A DNA stretch of 64,000 nt, taken from positions 4,525,001-4,589,000 of the forward strand of contig JAYKKM010000149.1 of the NCBI GenBank assembly GCA_035772405.1, read 5' to 3'. Below, in pieces: positions 24,590 through 36,979 of this stretch. The position numbers were made by a program, and so were the translations under genes. Source of the DNA: Chrysogorgia sp. JL179-B06. Taxonomy: Eukaryota; Cnidaria; Anthozoa; Scleralcyonacea; Chrysogorgiidae. The notes under the pieces were generated by a model that was given only the letters and a program-made list of their open reading frames with translations, searched no databases and was not told the origin of the DNA. Numbering within the stretch: position 1 is the first letter of the stretch; each line of letters begins with the position of its first letter.

Positions 24590-25031
24590 AATCAATGGTA
24601 AACATTTTAAAACGACAAAGCCTTCAGAATACAGCTTCCAGACCTGTTGCGAGGGTTAAAAATCTCCCCTGTGCTTAGTAACCTTCACTGGTTACCAATA
24701 ACACCAAGGATTGTTTTCAAGTTGCTGTTGATTACTTTCAAAGCTTTACATGGCCAGGGAGCTATCTATATCAGATATAACGCTACTTACACGTTAAGAT
24801 CGTCTAATTGTAATCTGCTATTTGTGCCAAAATCGAATACCGTTACTCGTGGAGACAGAACATGCTCGGTCACCAGAGCGAATTAGAAGCACTGACTGTT
24901 AATTCACTCGAATTAATAGTTTTTGTAGTTATCATAGTTTTATTGGTTATACATGTAACTTACAATGTAAGTAATTTTAAGAATGAACTGTTGTAAAAGC
25001 ATTGAGCCTATTGTATAACGCTCCTAAAACA

Positions 25032-25076
<45 letters not shown>
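24590..25076 (+). pseudogene. LINE (CR1/L2/Jockey-like) 3' fragment
   Basis: A plus-strand peptide contains LSNLHWLPITPRIVFKLLLI and FKALHGQGAIYI, the familiar C-terminal stretch of non-LTR reverse transcriptase ORF2, followed by TRGDRTCSV. A noncoding 3' tail ends in an (ATT)n run (25032-25076), as LINE tails often do. It is truncated at the 5' end and has no catalytic domain. Confidence 0.7.
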
Positions 25077-25362
25077 CACATCGATCGTAAAAAATCCAAA
25101 TATTCAGAATTGATTAGGGAACAAAGTCAAAGTGAACAATTCAGATCAGTTAAATTTGTAAACCTATCGATCAGCTCCCTTGGTGTCTTTGCAGCAGAAT
25201 GTTCTACATTCGTAGAAATGCTAAATGATCTAGTCTTGACAAGACTCACCAAAATTATTGTATTAAGAGAATGACGACGATCGCAATCAGAACCACCTAT
25301 TATATATTCTGTTGCCGAAACAAGGAATGGACAAATCCCGAACTGCTAACTTTTTAAAATTA
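25077..25362 (+). pseudogene. Second LINE-type C-terminal fragment
   Basis: The frame 25082-25270 reads KKSKYSELIREQ and FVNLSISSLGVFA. A shifted frame from about 25271 continues IRTTYYIFCCRNKEWTNPEL before a stop at about 25356. The motif order resembles the C-terminal end of reverse-transcriptase ORFs common in invertebrate genomes. It carries at least one frameshift. Confidence 0.5.
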
Positions 25363-25749
25363 TTGTGCTATATATTTGTTTTATGTTGTTATGTATAGTT
25401 ATTAGTTATATATTGTTGGTGTTGATTCAAGTAGCCGATTGTAAGTTACCTTAAATAAGCGAGATTTACAGTTGTATATTATCTAAAAAGTCATTTAATA
25501 AAGTTTCCATTATTATATTTAAACTTAGCAGTAGGCTTTGGCCATATGCTAGGCTCGTAGTTACAGAGTATATTATTACTATTATAGCATGTAGCCAGCT
25601 TAAAAGGACATTCCTACTAATACTATTCCGAGTTTTACTCCGACTGTGCTACTCCAATTGATTATATTTTTATTATTTTTCAAAATAAGTGAATGAAAAT
25701 TTCAAATTTTTTTAATTTCCAAAAAAAATAATTAAATTGAATAACATAC

Positions 25750-25845
25750 CTTGGAAAATGTTGGAGATACAAACGACGAAAAAGAAGATTCGACGCTGGC
25801 GCCTGGGTAGCTAGATGCTATCAGTTCATGAACTTGCTTTTGTAA
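25750..25845 (-). CDS. DCTN1: DCTN1 internal exon
   Basis: 32 codons, phase 0 at both ends, acceptor CTTACAG, donor GTATGT. It reads LQKQVHELIASSYPGASVES..., which matches the segment just before the C-terminal domain of p150Glued. Confidence 0.85.
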
Positions 25846-26629
25846 CTGTAAGAGAGTAACAATGATATATATAAAATAGGTTGCGTCTTACGTATACTGT
25901 GATTGGTCAGTTTACTAATTTCAAAAGAAGACTATTAGATCGAGCAACTATTGTTCAGAAAATGAAGCCGGAAGTCCACCATTACTAAGGGACCAACTCA
26001 GGATCCTATGAGGTTTTTTGTTGGATTTTGTACTCTTACCATCCACAAAATAAAGTAATTTTACTATAAAGAGGATCAGACAACATTTTTCAAATTACTG
26101 GGCAAAACGATTCATGGTCTGCCTACAGATTTACTGGTGGTTTAATTTTCTGCCATCGGCGCACAATAGGTTGCTCGATCCAGTCTTCTTTCGAGATCAG
26201 TGTTTTGCACCAGGCTATGCAAACACAGTTATGACGTCACGGCTCATTTCTTAGTCTTATTTTATACATAAACTTTCGTAAACTCCCTCTCCTGAACACA
26301 GCATCCATTTTCTATTTTCTATTTCAAGGACATTTTAAAATAGAAGCTCAACACAAAATGACTAAAATATTTTTGCACAAATTATTCAATAAAAGGTACA
26401 ATGACGATTTATAGTTGGGTTTTTTCGTCCCTACAAACTAGTATTTACTCAGGAAAAATATTATCATGATATCATAAAGAAATCATAAACGCAACATGCA
26501 TGATGGCAACTCAGTTGGCAGAACGCATGAGTATGATACCAGTATATGATACCAGTACAGTTGTGAGTACCATAAATAGTATGACTGTCACCGTCAGCAC
26601 TTCAGAAAATGTAAAGTCAATACATATAC

Positions 26630-26850
26630 TTTAAAGTGAATGGTTTGAACCTAGGAGTATCATTAGGATTGAGAAGTTGATCGTTCAGGTTGTTGTAGTT
26701 TTGAGAAAGACTATTGTTGGTGACTGACGTAAAAAGACTGTTGTTGGTGACTATTGTTGGTGATTGACTCTGATCGCTGAGACCGTCGAAACGTCAGTCA
26801 CCAACAATAGTTTTTCTCAAAACTACAACAACCTGGATGATCAATTGCAC
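26630..26850. mobile_element. Foldback element, family C copy 1
   Basis: GGTTGTTGTAGTTTTGAGAA and its complement face each other, with ACTATTGTTGGTGAC inner arms. The outer part shares TGGTTTGAACCTAGGAGTAT with the copy at 36575-36760. Confidence 0.6.
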
Positions 26851-27357
26851 CAGGTGTTTCTAGTCTAGACCTTGCAGTTTCTCGGAATAACAGATTTTAT
26901 TATATGAATGACAAAATTACCGCATTGTGATGGTCAAGAGGAGTGCAATGTTTTTCCCAAAATAAACAAAATGGCTGAAATACGCATTTCAAACACAACT
27001 GAACTTACTTTGGAGGTACTCAGTCTAACTAGTACCTTATATTTCCTACTGAGAGTAAATAAATATTATTATTATTATATTATATGTATGACAAAATTAC
27101 ATCTGGCAACCCTCCCTCATACCCAGGGTCTTATCTCCGTTCCCCGCCCGCTCCGAGCAACCCCTCCCTTGCTATTTAACGAGACTGCTGCTGGTCGTAT
27201 TTTATTTCACCGCTTTTCATTTAAGTAGAATAAACCAGTAGTCACATGATCTCACGCGTGTCATTTTCAAATATTACTCGTAGTGTAAATCCTCTCTATC
27301 CTATAATTACTGTACAGTCTATACTTATATTTTATACAAACAATATACATAGCCTAC

Positions 27358-27422
27358 TTCATCTTTTTTCTTGACAAATTCTTTCAGAGTTACTGTACGA
27401 TCAACATCTTTAAAAGAGTTGC
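27358..27422 (-). CDS. DCTN1: DCTN1 internal exon (borders less certain)
   Basis: After a TTTTTTAACAG acceptor the frame reads NSFKDVDRTVTLKEFVKKKDE, then a donor GTAGGC. A better-looking donor GTATAT nine bases further would extend the exon to 27349. The start is in phase 1, whereas the next upstream exon ends in phase 0, so one small exon between them is probably unseen. Confidence 0.6.
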
Positions 27423-28124
27423 CTGTTAAAAAAGATAAATTGCAGATTATACTAAACAACATACAGTACAGAGTAGTATAGCTCAGCAACGAGACATACC
27501 AAAACAAATTTTGAGACAACGAAAGATGACATAAGGAATAGGGTCGCTTCCGCTGCATAATTATAATTTTTTTTTTCAAGGTTCGAGTATTTATTTTGAA
27601 TTTTGCACACTATTCATCTTCAACCGTGAAAGGGTTTATTGCAAATGAAGGCCTCAGTCAACAAGTCGAATGTTTAGCGATAAATATTATAATTCACGTG
27701 GTGTTTCCACAAATCCATTCGTATCACTATTCAAACAGTTAAAGATTTAAAAGAGCCAGGATGTTTCAAGTTTTTATGAAGAAAGCGCGTGAACAGCATT
27801 GCAAGTGAATTGAGCTGAGTTGGTTATAGACACTTCCCAAATTTCCTTCAATGCCCACGAAACAATTTACTGTTATCTTCCATATCCAGCCTCGATTTCA
27901 AGCCATTATTAATGTTTACCTGATTTATTCTTCGTTAAGTTCATTACAGTAAGCGTAGCACTGAGATGATTTATGTTCTAAAATATCAAGAGAATAAACA
28001 TCAGAAGAATATCTACCTAATAAGTAATAAGTTGAGGGGTGGTTATTGTAGGGTGATCAAATGACCGCAATACAAATTATATTTCGTCAATAAATATGGC
28101 ATTACAAATAATACCTGCATGACA

Positions 28125-28245
28125 TGTGGGGAAATCAGTGATTAAATGTCCCTCAAGCCTCGGAAGGATTTGTGAAAGTCCTGAGGGCCGTTGGCGTAAA
28201 AATCCTCTTTATAGGCTTTCGGGGACATTTAATCACTAATAATTC
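28125..28245. mobile_element. Small foldback
   Basis: AGTGATTAAATGTCCC on the left and GGGGACATTTAATCACTA on the right are inverted around CCTC...GAGG-type inner arms. A related fragment is at about 9955-10030. Confidence 0.5.
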
Positions 28246-28503
28246 AATCATGTAAATACTAATCCTTCATGTACGTATAGGTTAGTTACCTCAACCTCGG
28301 TAACTACGTTAGTTATTAACCGAGGCATTCCATATTTAAGGTAGTTTAAGTGAAATTTAGTAGCTGATTTAGTATTCAAGGTCACTAACCTATATAATAA
28401 CCGCGGTACATCAAAGAGAATCGTCTTCAAAATAAACTAATGAAAATAATCGACTTTCCGTATATTAAATCGCATTTCATAATTAGTTTCTAGAATAAAG
28501 GTG

Positions 28504-28506
<3 letters not shown>

Positions 28507-28535
<29 letters not shown>
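28507..28535. repeat. (TA)n microsatellite
   Basis: Short TA run in a DCTN1 intron. Confidence 0.85.
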
Positions 28536-28537
<2 letters not shown>

Positions 28538-28769
28538 TCCTGCACAGTTTTTTCTTTTCTGTATTAGAGGACGAACAAATAGCCCAGATAAGGTATTTTA
28601 TAATAAGTGGAACGCTGAGTCAAGTCAATATGTGTGGTTCAAAAAGTGAAGCCAAAGATGGCCATCATTGAGACTTTTGTACGCCAGTTTCAGCCCCGTT
28701 TCAGCCTTACGAAAGACGCACCCCACGCACCTTCTTTTGGAAAAAATACAGAAATATGAGTTGAACGCA

Positions 28770-29223
28770 TGAAAAATTCAGTTGTAAAACAACTCTTGTT
28801 TGAAAGAACTCTTGAAACTATAAAGACTAACCATTTACAAATTTTTCTTCTTGAGATATTAAGATTTGTTTAATATGTAAATGATCATACTTATGACATC
28901 ACAATGCATGACTTATTGAAAAATGCTGCATATCTTTACCATTATCACTTGGAATCGTTTCATGATGATTTGCATATTTGATGTCATTGGATACATCCAC
29001 GCACATGTACCTGCATTTCAGGTGATTTCGTTACACAATCTCAAGGATATATAAGCGTTTTCAATAAGTTATTATGCAGTGTGATGTCATAAGTATGATC
29101 ATTTACATATTAAACAAATCTAAATATCTGAAGAGTGAAGTGAGATATGAAAAAGTTGTAAATGGTTAGTCTTTATAGTTTCAAGAGTTCTTTCAAACAA
29201 AAGAGTTATTTTACAACTGATTT
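28770..29223. mobile_element. Foldback MITE-like element, family A copy 2
   Basis: Arms of about 140 bp are inverted and share CTTATGACATCACA, CATTTACATATTAAACAAAT and AACCATTTACAA segments. Same organisation as 824-1230. Confidence 0.65.
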
Positions 29224-29445
29224 TTTTATTTCGTTAAACAATAACATAATATAGCAACAGGAGAAGATGGAATAGCATTAGGAAAGTGAAAACATTTTTT
29301 AAAATTTAGTTAAAACATGTTCACATGGATAATGTAACACAGTCCTCGACTACAATTTTATAAATTATACGAAATAAAAATACGAGAAACTATAATCAGT
29401 GTACCAAAGAGAACTTAAAAAACACAACTTATTGAAGACATTTAC

Positions 29446-29586
29446 CTCGAGTAAAGTTTGAATTTCCTTCACAACCCCGTCAATTTCCAACATTGCTCCA
29501 ACCCGTTTTGAATTTGTGCAGATCAGTGATTGACCAGAACCAAGTTTTGGCGGAACATGTAAGGGAGGAAGCGCTCGTAGCCTTGC
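29446..29586 (-). CDS. DCTN1: DCTN1 internal exon
   Basis: 47 codons, phase 0 at both ends. It reads ARLRALPPLHVPPKLGSGQ..., matching the conserved LPPLHV segment of p150Glued. The acceptor is TTACAG and the donor GTAAAT. Confidence 0.9.
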
Positions 29587-29734
29587 CTGTAACAATAACA
29601 TCAAACGAGATATAAAAAACCAAATCAAGCTGATAAAACCATTAACTTTATCTATTCAAGTAATAATTTTCACTTTATCTTTATCTTTGAGACACACGGT
29701 CAGGACAGAGAAAATATTCGACGCTGTTTTCCCC

Positions 29735-30345
29735 AATCTCTACCGGAAGAAATCGCATCTTTATGTAGTAATCTCTACTGGAAGACATCGCTTCTTCATG
29801 CAGTAATCTCTACCAGAAGACATCGACTCTTCATGTAGTGATCTCTACCGTACGATATCACATCTTCATGTAGTAATCTCTACTGGAAGACATCGCTTCT
29901 TCATGCAGTAATCTCTACCAGAAGACATCGATTCTTCATGTAGTGATCTCTACCGTACGACATCACATCTTCATGTAGTAATCTCTACTGGAAGACATCG
30001 CTTCTTCATGCAGTAATCTCTACCAGAAGACATCGATTCTTCATGTAGTGATCTCTACCGTACGACATCACATCTTCATGTACATGAAGTAATCTCTACT
30101 GGAAGACATCGCTTCTTCATGCAGTAATCTCTACCAGAAGACATCGATTCTTCATGTAGTGATCTCTACCGGACGACATCACATCTTCATGTACATGAAG
30201 TAATCTCTACTGGAAGACATCGCTTCTTCATGCAGTAATCTCTACCAGAAGACATCGATTCTTCATGTAGTGATCTCTACCGGACGACATCACATCTTCA
30301 TGTACATGTAGTAATCTCTACTGGAAGACATCGCTTCTTCGTGTG
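29735..30345. repeat. Minisatellite of about 34-bp subunits in a three-subunit higher-order array
   Basis: ATCTCTAC(C/T)...GAAGACATCG...TTCTTCATG subunits of about 34 bp recur about 18 times. Three variants (CTGGAAGACATCGCTTC, CAGAAGACATCGATTC, CGTACGACATCACATC) rotate in fixed order, giving a period of about 102 bp. Later periods contain an extra ATGTACATGAAG. It is intronic. Confidence 0.85.
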
Positions 30346-30595
30346 GAGCGGAGCCTAAAGCCCTGGTAAAATGGTTGCAACAATTTCATGCGACAACATG
30401 CGACATTGTTTCTTGAAATTGTTGCTACCGTTTGGCCCTGTTAAAAGATGTTGAAAGGTGTTGCATGGTGTTGCATTTGACTGCAGTCAAACTTTCGTGC
30501 GACATTTTTTATATTTGTGGTGTTGCGATCGTTTGACTACCCTCGCGCAACCTTGTTGCAGCGGAGCATGCGCAATAAAGCTGAGGTTTACTGAC

Positions 30596-30667
30596 CTTTA
30601 ACCGTTCGCCTTTAATTCTGGTGTTTTCATTCTTAATATAGTTCAAAGCCACTTTTAGAGAATCAAC
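30596..30667 (-). CDS. DCTN1: DCTN1 internal exon
   Basis: 24 codons, phase 0, reading VDSLKVALNYIKNENTRIKG..., a coiled-coil segment between DSPVILRQ and LPPLHV in the known p150Glued order. Confidence 0.9.
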
Positions 30668-30939
30668 CTACAGAATATAACAGAGGACGGAAGGTTAAGA
30701 CGTGTTAGGCCTGGTTTAAACGTCGCACAATCGTTGGATTTAATTCAGACAAATTTAATTAAATTCAAGTAAATGCGATGGTTATATGTCTATCACATAT
30801 TTGGTATATATTTGTCTATCGCATGTTTGCTTATATGATGTCTAAAACGAATTAAATTCGTCTAGAGAATAATATTCTTCTAAGAAATGGTTTCATATAA
30901 AAAATGTAGTAGAGCACACTGCTATAGTCCTGGGCAAAC

Positions 30940-31046
30940 CTGTCGCAATATAACAGGAGAGTCTTTGATCACAACTTGCAATGCACCGTCTCCAGATGAA
31001 CCAGTTGTTCCTTTACTTAATCCTTGACCACTCTTCCCAGCCGCAC
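30940..31046 (-). CDS. DCTN1: DCTN1 internal exon
   Basis: A Gly/Ser-rich linker followed by VIKDSPVILRQ. It starts in phase 1 (two bases) and exactly complements the single base left by the exon at 32278-32432. Donor GTTTGC. Confidence 0.9.
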
Positions 31047-32277
31047 CTTAATAAACATACAGACATTTAAAAATGTTGATACCTTAATCGATATGATGAT
31101 TTAATGATTTCAATACCACAAAAATATTCGCATTCGAATGTTGGTAGTTGAAGCAATCTTGTGAGCAGCGAAAACATCCGGAATTTCAATCGCAATGCAT
31201 GTTTTTCACAACTTAGATTACCTGGAGAAATTTTAGCCGGTGTCACTGTCTCAATTAGTCTAATTGCGCATGCCTGACGGATGGCGGAAAATTAACACGC
31301 GGTTGGTCTGGTCTGAATGCTTCCCAGTCTTGAGCTATCCCCCTGGTCTGGTCTGAATGCTCCTCCACAACGGGCTGAGTTTCATTCCGGTCAACCGGGC
31401 TACATGAGCAATTTCTGCAGCCCGGGCTGAAAACCCGGGAATTGCGAAGAATGCGAAGTGTTTCCGTTTACGCCTGCGTAATGAGCTCTCACACGCTAAA
31501 TTTCGCTATGTACATATAATCGCGGGCTGAAAGTGTCCATGGAATCGGCCGAGCTGAATCAATGTTATTGGGTCCTTTATATAGGAAGAACGTGGTAGGT
31601 GACATTCACATGTGAATCGACACGATATCCCATTGCAGCACATAGGAACGCAACAATTATCCGGCATGATTGACCAGTTAAAACCTTAGCTAAATGAAAA
31701 ATATACGGTAAATTCTAAATACGGCAAAACACTAGTGAGAAATGCAAGGCTCCAACGGCAAACCACAATAGAATGAATGTTCAACGCATGATATTTGCAA
31801 GTAGGTTCAATAATCGTGCGGCCATATTACATATATCAAACGAGGAATTTATTATGCTCAAAAGCAAACACCATGATACAATGTCTTTCAAAATAGTTAA
31901 TATATATATAGATAATAATTCACCTATAATCGTATGTAGGTCTTTTTCGACATACAGTACATGAACTCCGCCTTTCCAAACTGTTAACAAAGTTGGATGC
32001 AGCAATTCCGCTCTTGGTAACGGTGGTCACCGAAAACCGAATAATTTCAGCACTCATATAATTTCTCTCTGAAAATGAGTAACATTTCCAAGTGAAAACT
32101 ATTGGTGAAAACTATTACATCAGGGTCCTAATTAGAAAATGTTGGAGGGCCCCCTGGGTAGTGGGTATGCCGCTCCTCCCTACCCCCTTTACGCCCTACA
32201 CCTGTCAATCATATGTACATGCAGAACGCTCGTATACTATATATATATCCAAGGACAAAAAATAGTAATGAACTAAC
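31047..32277. other. DCTN1 intron without recognised elements
   Basis: Nothing recognised except a short inverted GAATGCT...CCGGGCT-rich segment around 31310-31440. Confidence 0.35.
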
Positions 32278-32432
32278 TTGCTACAAGTGCTCCGATACCA
32301 GACGTCTGTCGAGCCAAATCTTGAAGTAAAGTCTTTTTTGACAAAGTATCTAATCTTTTCTTTAATTCAACCTTTTCCTTTTCAAGAGCATCGATATCTG
32401 CTTGAAGAGCATCCATTGTCTCTTCGTAGTCA
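32278..32432 (-). CDS. DCTN1: DCTN1 coiled-coil exon
   Basis: 51 full codons plus split codons on both sides. It reads DYEETMDALQADIDALEKEK and then KKRLDTLSKKTLLQDLARQT before SGIGALVAS. This is the most diagnostic exon for dynactin p150Glued in the window. Confidence 0.95.
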
Positions 32433-32492
32433 CTTTAAGACAAATTGAAGTCAGTGTTGAAAATGTTCGCCTATACATGGTACGAATTTTAC

Positions 32493-32871
32493 TTAAAATG
32501 CCTATCTCACGTTTAGGGATTTTACATATTCGTAATATTTGGGTCTTCCTGAGCAAAATCATAATATATCTTGTCAGCCAAAAATGTCATATTTTTGCTG
32601 TTAAAGTTAGCGTATGTGATGTCACAAGAGGCATCTTTTGTGGCAAGTAACAAAAGAAAACTGGTTTGGAATGCCTCTAGTGACATCACATCTGGTAACT
32701 TTGACAGCGAAAAACTCCATGAAGATGAAATTCTCGGCTGACAAGATATATTATGATTTTGCTCAGGAAGACCCAAATATTATGGGTATGTAAAATCCAA
32801 TGACTTTGCTCAGGAAGACCCTAATATTATGGGTATGTAAAATCCCCAAACGAGAGATAGGCACTTTAAGA
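32493..32871. mobile_element. MITE with duplicated right terminus
   Basis: TGCCTATCTCACGTTTAGGG on the left and the complement of CCCCAAACGAGAGATAGGCA on the right are inverted, as is GGGTCTTCCTGAGCAAA. On the right, the GCTCAGGAAGACCC...GTATGTAAAATCC segment occurs twice in tandem. Confidence 0.65.
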
Positions 32872-33459
32872 CTGTCGTAAAACAATTATTGTATTAAAAG
32901 GCAGGCTGTGACGTCATGGCCTCAAGAGCAACAAATCAGATTCAAACTTATTGAGGCTATGATGTCAAAAGCAGTCTCGAATCATTCCTCTCAAACTCGG
33001 TCTTTTTAATGGTGGATCCTAAAATGCAACCATTATTTCAATGAATTTCGAAATCAAACTTTGCAAGATTACTAATTGGCATAACTTATTTTTCATTGGA
33101 GAACCACTTTAATTATTATTGTGAATATTATTATTACTTTCGCTTGTTTTTCTTGTTATGCAAAATAATGTGTCGACCATGCGCACAGACGCAGTGTGGG
33201 GGTTCTATGAGTCCCGATGAGAACCCGGGCACCTCCTTTAACATCTCATTGCAAACCTACGAGATCAACTAACTTTGGTTGGAAAGTGGAAATGACTTTT
33301 GCACGAGTATCTTGCCTATGCAATGTATATAATTAGGTTTGACGTAAAAATATCTAACGCGAGGAACTGTTATTTCTCGAACTTTTAAAAAAAGAAAATC
33401 GAGTTGACAATGCGTATGAAGCAAATCCCGTAAATCATAGTGTCAGGACCTCTACTTAC

Positions 33460-33530
33460 CGCGCCTTTTTCTCCAAAGAGGAGTTTGCTTGTTCTAGTTT
33501 CTTATTCACTTGTTCGACACGTAAATCCGC
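33460..33530 (-). CDS. DCTN1: DCTN1 coiled-coil exon
   Basis: ADLRVEQVNKKLEQANSSLE followed by KKA plus two bases. The split Arg codon is completed by the exon at 32278-32432. Donor GTAAGT. Confidence 0.92.
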
Positions 33531-33581
33531 CTAAAGTATTATAAACGGTAAATATGGAATGACATTAAATGCAGATGAACG

Positions 33582-33640
33582 TTTATAATAACAATAATAA
33601 CAACAATAATAACAATAACAAAAATAACAATAATAACAAG
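33582..33640. repeat. AAT/AAC-type microsatellite
   Basis: Interrupted AATAAC repeats in an intron. They create an Asn-run ORF that is not a gene. Confidence 0.8.
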
Positions 33641-33799
33641 ACGCCCGCGAGGGAATTGTTAAGAGCTCAAAGCAGCAACTCAGGAGGATTGCACAATTAT
33701 CCCCTGTATAGTTTACCGAAGGCAAGACCTTCCGAAAACAGGGAAATTCTCTAGCGACAACCGGAGGCCAATCACATGTAAATACCATGTATAAATGGT

Positions 33800-36060
33800 T
33801 TTCATCATATCTGCTAAAACAGATGAATCAACACCTACATTAGACAGATTTGGATTGATGCAACGAGAGCACAGGGCGCATAGACAAATTGTAGTAGAAC
33901 GATCGACAAACTACTGATAAGCGAATGGTATGCCATGACAGTCGGCGAGGTAGAGCATCGCGTGGATCGATTTTAAAAGGACTTACGACTCGATAGATCG
34001 TGATTCGAGCAGGCTAAAACAAATTATGACCCGCCACAGAATTCCGGAATAGATTGACAAAGTGGTGCAGAACCTGAGCATGCGATAGAACACTAAAACC
34101 AGGACGAAATATTAGAAGGGATAAGATTCAATAATGGTCTCCCACAAGTAGATGCGTTATGACTTATGCCCAAGGCAAGGCCAATTCACGTTGTGTAGCC
34201 TATTAACCCAATATATTGCTTGAAAGCTGAAAGCCACAGAGGAATTCAGATTGTCCAAACCAACCAGTACCAAGATAACGGATTTATAGATGATTTGAAG
34301 ATCTTCGCTCCTTCATAATGTAAACTATAGGAAAGACAGAGATGGCAGATATTGGTCGCCAATATAGGAAATTCTCAGTAGTGCACGTTAACAGAGGTGT
34401 TTGGGACTCAAGTTCAATAGAGATGCAGCTTGGAGAGGTGATTGCCTGCCTCAGTGTAAGTTTCTGAGGGTTATGGAAAATGTCAAGCATTAGGACAGTC
34501 TGGTACTAGAGAGCACTGCAAAAGTTTATTTACAACGATTGTCGGAATCAAATTTCAACGAAGCAATGAGCTAAACCCGTTTGCGCTACCAGTCCTCAGC
34601 TACTTGTGGATACAAGTCTGGCCAATAGCAAAGCCGCAACGGTTGGATAGAGATACACGGAAGATGATTGTGAAGAACGGAGGGAAACATCCACTCGGAT
34701 TGACTGCACTGATGTATCTCTTTAGGAAGATTGGAGGAAGAGGCCTCAAATATGTCGAATGCAAATATAAGCTGATAAAGAACAAAGCCGCAATTAAATT
34801 ACATGCTAATATGGCATTGGTAAGGAAGTTTGAGAAGAAATGAATGAAAGTGCATGGAAGCCAGTCAATAGTTAAAGATTGGCATCTTTAAGTACGAAGA
34901 CCCGACATGTCGCACAGAGGATGAAGAAGAGATCCACGACCGGAAGATTGGAGTTTTGGCATGAAGAAAGCTCAACATTGGAAATGCTACGAAGATACGA
35001 GAGAAGAGAAATGACAAGGCAAGCTGTTTAAGAACAGATGGGAGGATAATCACCTAAACAGCAATTGCTTTGCATGGATGTCAAGATGGCAAACAGCGCA
35101 GACATGCACACAATTGCAGGTGCGCACGAGCTATACCAGCAACTGCTGCCAACGAAATATTATCAAAAGAAGAAAACAAGAACGTACACCAGCTAAGACG
35201 TGTAAGGCCGCATGTGTGGCAAGACTGCTGAGAGTTACCGCTGGCGAGATGCAGCGCTTTAGCCTAAACAAAGTACTGTACTTGGCAAGACATAATGCTA
35301 CGCTGAAGATCTAATATTTTAAGATCCTTAGGGAGTGTGCAGGTTTAGGTTCAACAGTCCCACCACATTGTATTCGCGGTACAGCCGAAACAGGTTGTAT
35401 GAAAACGATCGTGCTAACTTCCTTTGGGACGTACCGTTGTATGCAGAAAGCACTAAAGTAAGAGCCAACCGAATAGATGCGAGGATAGTTGACAAGGAAA
35501 AAAGGTGTTCACGATTGAAATGAGTTGGCCATGCATGGGTAGAAAATCGCAAGCGAAAGAGGAGGAGAAGACAAGAGACAGTCCTCGGAATTTCATGTCA
35601 CCCAGGACAACATAATTATTGACGTGTTGGGAGCTTACTCCAAGAATGTCAACAAAACCGTACAGGAGATGATCATAGGTGACAGAAGCGAGGAGATTCT
35701 AAGACGCATGCAGACTGAATCTGTAATATGTAACAGTTTGAACATCGCGCGTTATTTCAAGATCGTATAGGGGCTAAAGTACGTTTTAAAGATACCGATA
35801 AACTTGTTTTTAATAGTTAGGAGAGTTTATTAACATGTTTTCAGTGGACGTTTATAAACAATTAGAACCTTTTGTTGTAAAATGTTCCTTTTTTATAACA
35901 ACAGTTGGTCGTTTTCGCCCAACTGTTGCATTTGATTGCTGAGTATTCAGACGTCTTAAACAATCATGGATACCAGCCTTTGTTGCTGAAATAGCTACCC
36001 TGTTGAAATAAAGTTATCTTGTTTTATCGTCGTCGTCGTCGTCGTCGTCGTCATCATCAA
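33800..36060 (+). pseudogene. Degenerate LINE (reverse transcriptase 3' half)
   Basis: Plus-strand peptides in several frames follow a non-LTR retrotransposon ORF2 in order: a NGLPQ motif (about 34133), FIDDLKIFA (the YxDD-type catalytic motif, about 34285), KFLRVMENVK (about 34470), LDRDTRKMIVKNGGKHPLG with LFRKIGGRGLKYVE (34640-34760), and a C-terminal part with WDVPLYAESTKVRANRIDAR (about 35430). Many stops and frameshifts separate them. The element ends in AATAAAG and a GTC/ATC repeat tail (36025-36058). It is 5' truncated and intronic. Confidence 0.8.
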
Positions 36061-36362
36061 CCGCAATAACAACAAAAACAAAACAACACAACAAACACAG
36101 CATTAGCGCCAATCACAAACAATAATCAACTAAGACAATTAATTCAGTATACATTACATGAAGCATTAGAAAGTGACAGTAGTTTCGTCATGCTACTAAA
36201 GGGAGCATAGATTTGAACATATAACATCTAGTTCTTGACGTTATTTTGAATTAGCACGATATGTTTGATATCAGAAGCTCATTGGTGGATCTTCTACTCC
36301 AAAAATGGGAGGAAATAATATAGAATTAAAAATGTATTCATTCAAATGAATGTTTCGTTTAC

Positions 36363-36434
36363 CTCCTTGGACGAATTATCGAGTCTTTTTTCAAGCAAAC
36401 CAACACGAATGTTTGCCTGTGTAACTGCTTCTGT
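36363..36434 (-). CDS. DCTN1: DCTN1 coiled-coil exon
   Basis: 24 codons, phase 0, reading TEAVTQANIRVGLLEKRLDN. It directly precedes ADLRVEQ in the expected p150Glued order. Acceptor CAACAG, donor GTAAAC. Confidence 0.92.
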
Positions 36435-36574
36435 CTGTTGAATAAAAATGTGGATATAGCTCAAAACGACTGTGAAATGTATATCGATATTAAGCAATAA
36501 TAATAATTGGATATAATACGAAAAATAGAAATAAGAGAACTTCAATATGTCGAAAAATACTTAAGTAAGAGTAA

Positions 36575-36760
36575 AGTAAATGGTTTGAACCTAGGAGTAT
36601 CATTCATTATGAACCAGACGTATATATAAAGGCAAACCCTGACAAATACGCTTACTTGACTCTAAAGATGACCGCCGCTGAGGCCGTTGAAACGTAAGTC
36701 ACCAACAATAGTCTTTCTCAAGACTACAACAACCTGGACGATCGACTTCACACATCTTAA
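36575..36760. mobile_element. Foldback-family fragment, family C copy 2
   Basis: Shares TGGTTTGAACCTAGGAGTAT and GTCACCAACAATAGT...ACTACAACAACCTGGA with the element at 26630-26850. The inverted partner arm is mostly missing. Confidence 0.5.
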
Positions 36761-36979
36761 GTAAGAGTACTGGAATTCCCAGAATTCCGCCTGCTCACAA
36801 TTAATAAAACAAAACATCGCATATGAAAATAAATAGGTACTCTTGCTTTAGTATTTTTCGACATATTGAAGTTATTTTATATCTCTTTTACAAATTACGA
36901 ATTATATCCAGTTCTTTTGAGATCCTTAGCAGCTTTCACATTTATTCATAATGATAATAACGTGGTTAAATAAAATATA

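Noticed and set aside
25002..25080. Tyr-run start of an ORF
   Set aside because: Translation of an ATT microsatellite; only the part after about 25080 has LINE-like content.
29735..30345. CRISPR-like regular repeats
   Set aside because: Units are contiguous variants of one another with no unique spacers, in a eukaryotic intron: a minisatellite.
33645..33800. 5' extension of the LINE into the AAT/AAC repeat
   Set aside because: No peptide similarity to reverse transcriptase before about 33800.
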